Of a DNA stretch of 64,000 bases, positions 59,765 through 64,000 are shown piece after piece. The notes under the pieces were generated by a model. The model was not told where the DNA came from and searched no databases. It was given only the letters and a program-made list of their open reading frames with translations. The first letter of the stretch is position 1; each line of letters starts with the position of its first letter. The stretch is from Paludibacteraceae bacterium (GTDB taxonomy: Bacteria > Bacteroidota > Bacteroidia > Bacteroidales > Paludibacteraceae). Location: contig JALNVE010000001.1 in the NCBI GenBank assembly GCA_023227695.1, positions 60,041 through 124,040 of the forward strand. The letters are read 5' to 3'. The position numbers were made by a program, and so were the translations under genes.

Positions 59765-60427
59765 TTACCATTGTTCTGAATCTACAAACTCTTGTTTAAG
59801 TTTTTGAATGATCCCCGTTTTGATCATTGAAGAAGGTTCAGACGGCTTAAGGAATGCCTTCACTTTTTTATCAACCACAGTCTCATATCCGTGTGTCTGT
59901 AGATAACGGCAAAACCACATGTCGTCACACACATAGAATTGTGGCTTCCATTCAGAAATGAAATCATTCCGTCGAATCATCTCTGCGTCGAAAATCATCA
60001 TTCCTGTTCCGATAGCCTTTGCATTTCCGGAATACACCTTCTTCTTTTCAGAAAGATTACTTCCGAATTCATAACCGAGACACGAAACCGCTTTTCCCTT
60101 TTGTCGGGAATCAACGAAACTCTGAATGCTTTCTTTCCTTAAAATGATGTCATCATCTAAGAAAATGGCAAAATCACAATCCCTTTGTCTCGCTTCCAAA
60201 TATCTCGCTATGGTTCCGGAATTGTAATCCATGTGAACAACAATTATGTTCATCTGATTGTCGCTTTCCCACGTCATTTCATTGATTCGAAAACGTTCAT
60301 TGATATTGTTATTTATAATAACAATATCGAAGTCATTGAATGTCTGTCGGCTTAACGACTGAAGTAAAACTTCTACGTTATCCATCCTGTGAAATGCGGT
60401 AAGAAATACCGTTATTTTATCTTTCAT
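59765..60427 (-). CDS. Family 2 glycosyltransferase
   Basis: 220 residues with the GT-A start VFLTAFHRMDNVEVLLQSL, FAIFLDDDIIL (DXD) and FYVCDDMWFCRYLQ towards the end. A single-domain cytosolic enzyme with no membrane segment. With the neighbouring GT32-like enzyme it may decorate phage or host components. Confidence 0.82.
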   Translation of the reverse strand: MKDKITVFLTAFHRMDNVEVLLQSLSRQTFNDFDIVIINNNINERFRINEMTWESDNQMNIIVVHMDYNSGTIARYLEARQRDCDFAIFLDDDIILRKESIQSFVDSRQKGKAVSCLGYEFGSNLSEKKKVYSGNAKAIGTGMMIFDAEMIRRNDFISEWKPQFYVCDDMWFCRYLQTHGYETVVDKKVKAFLKPSEPSSMIKTGIIQKLKQEFVDSEQW

Positions 60428-60455
60428 TTAGCCTTTCGTTGTTAAATCCAGTTCT

Positions 60456-61334
60456 TTATCCAAACAAGCATTTTATAAAAGATGTTTTTTTTTGAGGAAC
60501 TATCGCGGCCGAAGGATCGTTTGAAAGCCCCCAAGCTTCTTGCCAAGGATAAGACATAGAAATCTTTGCAATACCGTCTTCATCCCAGTTGTCGCCCCAG
60601 CTATTTACCATAACCCAATAATTACCAGTCCATCCATAAAGGGTGACTTGATGATAACCATAAAATTTTCCTTTAACAGATTCAATTTTATCATCATTAG
60701 GGGTGTTGAAACTGTCGTAAACCGGATACATGATAGTAACAGGTCCGTACTTTGTGAGACACTGTTTGATTTCATCATTGTTTTTTAATTGAAAAAACAC
60801 CGGTATTTTGTTCGGTTCCGCCTTCTTCAAGAGCTCCGGAAGACTACCGTTCACTCGGTTTATAATTTCAGGAACTTCTTCGTTATATGGAAAATCCCTG
60901 TGTCTAAGCACTCCTTTTTTTTGGAGAGTTGACATCGCCTGACGAGGAAACATTCCTTCTCCTTTATAATATCCTTCCGGACGATATCCATATATCCATC
61001 CGACACTTACACGGTCAAGATTGTAATTTCCGGTTTTGGGGATTAGATATTCTGAAACATAAGAAAGGCTATGGGCTACACAGCTTGAAACCGTTTGCTG
61101 ATTCTTTAAGACCGGAAAAGAAAGAGAAAAAGAGTCTTGTAGCTTCATCGGATTTTCTGACATGGAGATTCCATAATCTCGTTTGTCTTTCTTACTTGGA
61201 CGAACTCCATAATACTTAAGAATCCTTTTCCCAGTGATATAAGCGACAACAGATGCCAATATAATCAAACACCAGTTTCGAAATCTGCGGGCTTTAAGAA
61301 GTGAGATAATCGCGTCTTTAATTTTTGCGTCCAT
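60456..61334 (-). CDS. Papain-like (C1 family) cysteine protease with N-terminal membrane segment
   Basis: About 292 residues from the ATG at 61334 (GGGAG upstream). A hydrophobic helix (WCLIILASVVAYITG) follows a basic stretch near residue 22. The C1 signature is LKNQQTVSSCVAHSLSYVSEY (catalytic Cys), then GYHQVTLYGW (His) and VMVNSWGDNWDEDG (Asn). Sited inside the presumed cargo region, it may act in the host on infection or mature virion proteins. The membrane segment distinguishes it from typical prohead proteases. Confidence 0.82.
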   Translation of the reverse strand: MDAKIKDAIISLLKARRFRNWCLIILASVVAYITGKRILKYYGVRPSKKDKRDYGISMSENPMKLQDSFSLSFPVLKNQQTVSSCVAHSLSYVSEYLIPKTGNYNLDRVSVGWIYGYRPEGYYKGEGMFPRQAMSTLQKKGVLRHRDFPYNEEVPEIINRVNGSLPELLKKAEPNKIPVFFQLKNNDEIKQCLTKYGPVTIMYPVYDSFNTPNDDKIESVKGKFYGYHQVTLYGWTGNYWVMVNSWGDNWDEDGIAKISMSYPWQEAWGLSNDPSAAIVPQKKTSFIKCLFG

Positions 61335-61378
61335 GTTCAATTTCTCCCATTTTATTAGGCATGCCATCTTATGGAAGT

Positions 61379-63127
61379 TTAAATAAAAATTTCTGTAAAC
61401 TTTTCATTTTGTTCTTCTGGAACATTCTTGTTGACGACACGGTTTTTCTTCCCGTGTGTGAACATCATAAGAACAAGTTTCTTCAAGTCTTCAAGAGGAA
61501 GGCGCATAATTCTTTCTCTTTGTTTCTGCGTAAGTTTTGGATTCTTCAAAAGAAAATCCTTTAAATCATTAGAGGAAGGTTCTCTCTTTCTCATATTAGA
61601 AGGAATCTTTGTTTCTCTCTGTGTAGAAAGTAATTCCTTCATCTTGATTCTGATTAGCGTATTTCCCAAATACGGATCTGGGTTTATTTGGATATCTGTG
61701 ATTTCATATCTGGTATCAGGCGACATAATGACTTCTTCTTCTGTAGGAAACTTACTATAAGCAACGACTTCTCTTCCCGTTAGGCTTTCGATTTCGAAAT
61801 TTACATCTGAAGTGAAATATTCCGCTTCTGATGCTGATTTGCTAGTAGAAGTGAACGCCTTCATGTAAATCAAATCACCAGGTTTCATTGTCACCATAAC
61901 GAGTTTTGTTGCGTCATCCAAGTGAGATCCGCGATAAACCTTACCGGTATAAGGTTGTAGTTTTTTTAAACTTGTAACAAGATTAGAGGATTTTTTACGA
62001 AATTTGGGTTCATCTGAAGGATCATCTATTTCTCCTCTCAAATACTTGTTTATTCCCCTGAAACCGAATGAGGTATAGTTTCTTATTATTTCATTATCAG
62101 TGACAGTTATCTTTTCCCCACTCGGTTCTCCGACGACATAACGGGCTTTTCTTTTCAAGACATTGTCTTGAATCCCCTTAATCGCCAACTTTTTAGCGTA
62201 AGAGATAATGTATTTTTTACGATTGATGAGTCTATCAGAAAGTTTCTTAGCAAAGTCAGCTTCTTGATCGAAATTATAGACAGATTCTACCAAGGATCTG
62301 ATTTTTTCATCTGTCATCTTTACTTCAAGTTCCATCGCTTGTCTCATGATATCAGAATCTTTTATCTGATCAAAAGCTTTCGCTGTCATCACATTAATTT
62401 CTGGACTTCTAAAGCTATCAAGTTCTGTTACTTCATCCCCAAACGCTTTACCCTTTGGTTCTCCTTGTGCCCGAAACAGCAACGCACCGCCATTATCGAT
62501 TCTATACGTGTTGTCGAATGAATACAACACGTTATCTCCAGACAGTCCTATAGAATCCCAGTTGGCAAGCCAGGCGTCAGCAACGAATCCTTCGAGAATG
62601 CCTCTGTCGTTTTCTATTTGCGCTTCTTTACCATGCAAAAACTTTGTGATTAGAGCGGGTTTGCCTTTATAATATCCGACATATGTTTCTGGAACACTGA
62701 TATTTAACTCACGATAAAGACTGTTGGCAAGATATTCATTCTTGATCTGATTAATGCCGCCATTGTTTTCATATGTCTTCACGACCATTTCCTTTACGGT
62801 TCCGAAGGCGTTTTCTGTCACAACCTTAACAGCGCCGGTGCTGCCACCTAATTTATCAACGCTTTTAATGTCGTTGAACCAGTCATCCCTGACATACTTT
62901 GGAATCGCTTTTAAAGATTCAATTTCTTCTATTTCTTTGGGCTGTCCTTCCGTTGTTTCTTTAGTCGTCTCTACGTTAGGGTCTTTCTCTTGATAACGGT
63001 ATTCATACCCTCCTTCAGATTTTTTCCTCTTCCATCCCTGTTTTTCTGAATCGGATTCAAACTTGATCCATTTTTCATCTGAAATTATTATTTTGGCGAT
63101 TTTGATAAGACGTTGTGTTGAAAGCAT
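61379..63127 (-). CDS. Kinase-like / ADP-ribosyltransferase fusion, probable injected effector
   Basis: 582 residues from the ATG at 63127 (GAGGGTG upstream). It starts MLSTQRLIKIAKIIISDEKW, the cargo-type N-terminus. Residues about 70-260 form a kinase-like domain (GGSTGAVKVV, EMVVKTY, ANWDSIGLSGDN, YRIDNGGALLFRAQG). Residues about 340-500 are an R-S-E ADP-ribosyltransferase: Arg399 (VYRG), FTSTS (Ser427-Ser429) and E463-x-E465 (PTEEEVIM). A C-terminal tail (LLKNPKLTQKQRERIMRL...KFTEIFI) is shared with the next gene. T4 Alt is a packaged, injected ADP-ribosyltransferase, which suggests the same use here. Confidence 0.82.
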   Translation of the reverse strand: MLSTQRLIKIAKIIISDEKWIKFESDSEKQGWKRKKSEGGYEYRYQEKDPNVETTKETTEGQPKEIEEIESLKAIPKYVRDDWFNDIKSVDKLGGSTGAVKVVTENAFGTVKEMVVKTYENNGGINQIKNEYLANSLYRELNISVPETYVGYYKGKPALITKFLHGKEAQIENDRGILEGFVADAWLANWDSIGLSGDNVLYSFDNTYRIDNGGALLFRAQGEPKGKAFGDEVTELDSFRSPEINVMTAKAFDQIKDSDIMRQAMELEVKMTDEKIRSLVESVYNFDQEADFAKKLSDRLINRKKYIISYAKKLAIKGIQDNVLKRKARYVVGEPSGEKITVTDNEIIRNYTSFGFRGINKYLRGEIDDPSDEPKFRKKSSNLVTSLKKLQPYTGKVYRGSHLDDATKLVMVTMKPGDLIYMKAFTSTSKSASEAEYFTSDVNFEIESLTGREVVAYSKFPTEEEVIMSPDTRYEITDIQINPDPYLGNTLIRIKMKELLSTQRETKIPSNMRKREPSSNDLKDFLLKNPKLTQKQRERIMRLPLEDLKKLVLMMFTHGKKNRVVNKNVPEEQNEKFTEIFI

Positions 63128-63198
63128 AAAGACACCCTCTCTTAAAAAGAAGATGCCTTTATCAAAAAAACAATGATATGACTTTAGACTCCGATTCC

Positions 63199-63408
63199 CT
63201 AAAGGATTTCCATGATGATAAAGACTTCTTCCTTGCTGACACAAATACGATATTGATAATCGGTCAATACCGATTCTTTAATTTCTTTGTCAAAAAAACC
63301 ACAAGCGTTGATAATGTTTGAGAGGTCTTTCTTCTCACGCGTCCTAGCTTGATATCCGCTGTCTTTCTGGACGATGCTGTAAAACCCGAACTTACTAAAA
63401 ATCCACAT
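63199..63408 (-). CDS. Small conserved phage protein of unknown function
   Basis: 69 residues: WIFSKFGFYSIVQK, QARTREKKDL and DYQYRICVSKEE, matching a family of short phage and bacterial proteins with GF-S-V-Q, ...R-R-DL and DY-YR-I-V motifs. The start codon is inside a 9-bp hairpin stem (63400-63434) with the ribosome site in the loop. Confidence 0.6.
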   Translation of the reverse strand: MWIFSKFGFYSIVQKDSGYQARTREKKDLSNIINACGFFDKEIKESVLTDYQYRICVSKEEVFIIMEIL

Positions 63409-63434
63409 AAGTTATTCCTTCCTTAATGTGGATT
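63400..63434 (-). promoter_or_regulatory. Hairpin covering the start codon of the 63199-63408 gene
   Basis: AATCCACAT at 63400-63408 pairs perfectly with ATGTGGATT at 63426-63434; the 17-base interval holds AAGGAAGG. On the mRNA the start codon is in the stem, so translation should depend on opening the structure. Confidence 0.45.
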
Positions 63435-63472
63435 ATAGGTTATCACAAAACAGCAGGTCTTGTCGCGGAAGG

Positions 63473-64000
63473 TTAAATAAAAATTTCTGTAAACTTGTTA
63501 GGTTCTTCTTTTCCTTTCTTAGAAAAGATTGCCAGAATGATTTTAATCAATTGATCCGGATTAAGTCTCATAATCCTTTCACGTTGTTTCTGGGTAAGCT
63601 TTGGGTTGCTTAAAAGGAACTTCCTGACTTCATTCGGGTCCATTTTCTTATTCTTTTTGAGATTGACGGACAATCTTGTTTTCATTTCTTCGGGAAGAAG
63701 TTCTTTGAGCCTTACTCGGATACTTTTTTGTTCAAATTCTATTGATTCCACTTTATATCTTGTATCCGGAGATAAAAGAACTTCCTTCTCTGTAGGATAA
63801 TCACTTATATGTGAAATGTTTCTACCAGTAAGGCTTTCGATTTCAAACAAAACGTCACTATTGAACTCTGATGCTTTAGATTCTAAAAGACTTGTCGAAG
63901 TAAAAGATTTCATATAAACTGAGTCACCTGGTTTCATCCCCATAATGGTAATAAGGCTGGCTTCGTCTAACTTCGTTCCTCTATAAACTGTCCCTTTATA
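63473..64000 (-). CDS. Second ADP-ribosyltransferase (C-terminal part; runs off the right edge)
   Basis: The frame is open from the right edge to the stop at 63473, 175 codons. It keeps the R-S-E triad: VYRGTKLDEA, FTSTSLLESKASEF, and YPTEKEVLLSP (E-x-E). The end repeats the tail of its neighbour (FLLSNPKLTQKQRERIMRL...NKFTEIFI). The two genes are tandem paralogues. Whether this copy also has a kinase-like N-terminus cannot be seen. Confidence 0.85.
   Translation of the reverse strand, partial: YKGTVYRGTKLDEASLITIMGMKPGDSVYMKSFTSTSLLESKASEFNSDVLFEIESLTGRNISHISDYPTEKEVLLSPDTRYKVESIEFEQKSIRVRLKELLPEEMKTRLSVNLKKNKKMDPNEVRKFLLSNPKLTQKQRERIMRLNPDQLIKIILAIFSKKGKEEPNKFTEIFI

Noticed and set aside
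61379..63500. Direct repeat of about 24 bases (TAAATAAAAATTTCTGTAAACTT) at 61380 and 63474.
   Set aside because: It is the conserved 3' end (KFTEIFI-stop) of the two paralogous ADP-ribosyltransferase genes, not an independent mobile or attachment repeat.
1..64000. CRISPR array, tRNA genes, diversity-generating retroelement, insertion sequences.
   Set aside because: No regularly spaced repeats, cloverleaf sequences, reverse transcriptase or transposase were seen on either strand.
1..64000. Stop-codon reassignment as in some gut phages.
   Set aside because: TAA, TAG and TGA all end genes at sensible positions and overlaps, and conserved proteins read through without internal stops.

Overview
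The window is part of the genome of a large tailed double-stranded DNA bacteriophage (Caudoviricetes). Evidence is a complete replication and recombination set (family C DNA polymerase, DnaB-like helicase, primase, RecA, single-strand binding protein, 5'-3' exonuclease, SbcC/SbcD-like nuclease), nucleotide enzymes, and a long block of tail and virion genes including a tape measure protein. Almost everything is on the minus strand in tightly packed operons with ATGA and TAATG overlaps and strong AGGAGG-type ribosome sites. The sequence is AT-rich and the standard genetic code fits all genes. The host cannot be named from the sequence. Terminase, portal, major capsid and lysis genes are not recognised here, and no tRNA, rRNA, CRISPR array or insertion sequence was seen.

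Layout, read right to left (the direction of transcription). 64.0-56.7 kb: a probable cargo region with two tandem ADP-ribosyltransferases (one fused to a kinase-like domain), a papain-like protease, two glycosyltransferases and several small proteins sharing an N-terminal IAK-x-I-x-AE-like signature. 56.5-36.4 kb: connector-like proteins, three related tail-tube-like proteins, tail assembly chaperone candidates, tape measure, a hub-like protein and distal tail or virion proteins. 36.4-35.7 kb: the only plus-strand gene. 35.6-16.9 kb: replication and recombination (SNF2-type helicase, DnaB-like helicase, OB/HD protein, primase, broken Ski2-like helicase, SSB, RecA, exonuclease, SbcD). 16.8-1 kb: polymerase N part, three C5-cytosine methyltransferases, a GMP reductase/IMPDH-type enzyme, small unknown genes, thymidylate kinase, polymerase C part and SbcC.

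The outstanding property is interruption and recoding of core genes. I count six inteins, four contiguous and two split, almost all in active-site motifs: RecA (two), SNF2 helicase (one), polymerase C part (one), polymerase N part (split) and GMP reductase/IMPDH (split). Both split inteins have a freestanding homing endonuclease gene between the halves, the arrangement known as fractured genes. Pol III alpha is additionally divided into two genes whose break region is present in both, and a Ski2-like helicase is cut inside motif V.

Two genes carry an in-frame A AAA AAC slippery heptamer followed by a long open -1 frame. In the SSB gene the zero frame ends in an SSB-like acidic tip, while the -1 frame adds 69 residues with a Cys4 motif and fills the otherwise empty space before recA. 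In the polymerase-associated endonuclease the shift rejoins the two halves of a zinc finger. These recoding candidates, together with the kinase-ADP-ribosyltransferase cargo protein, are the observations most worth testing.
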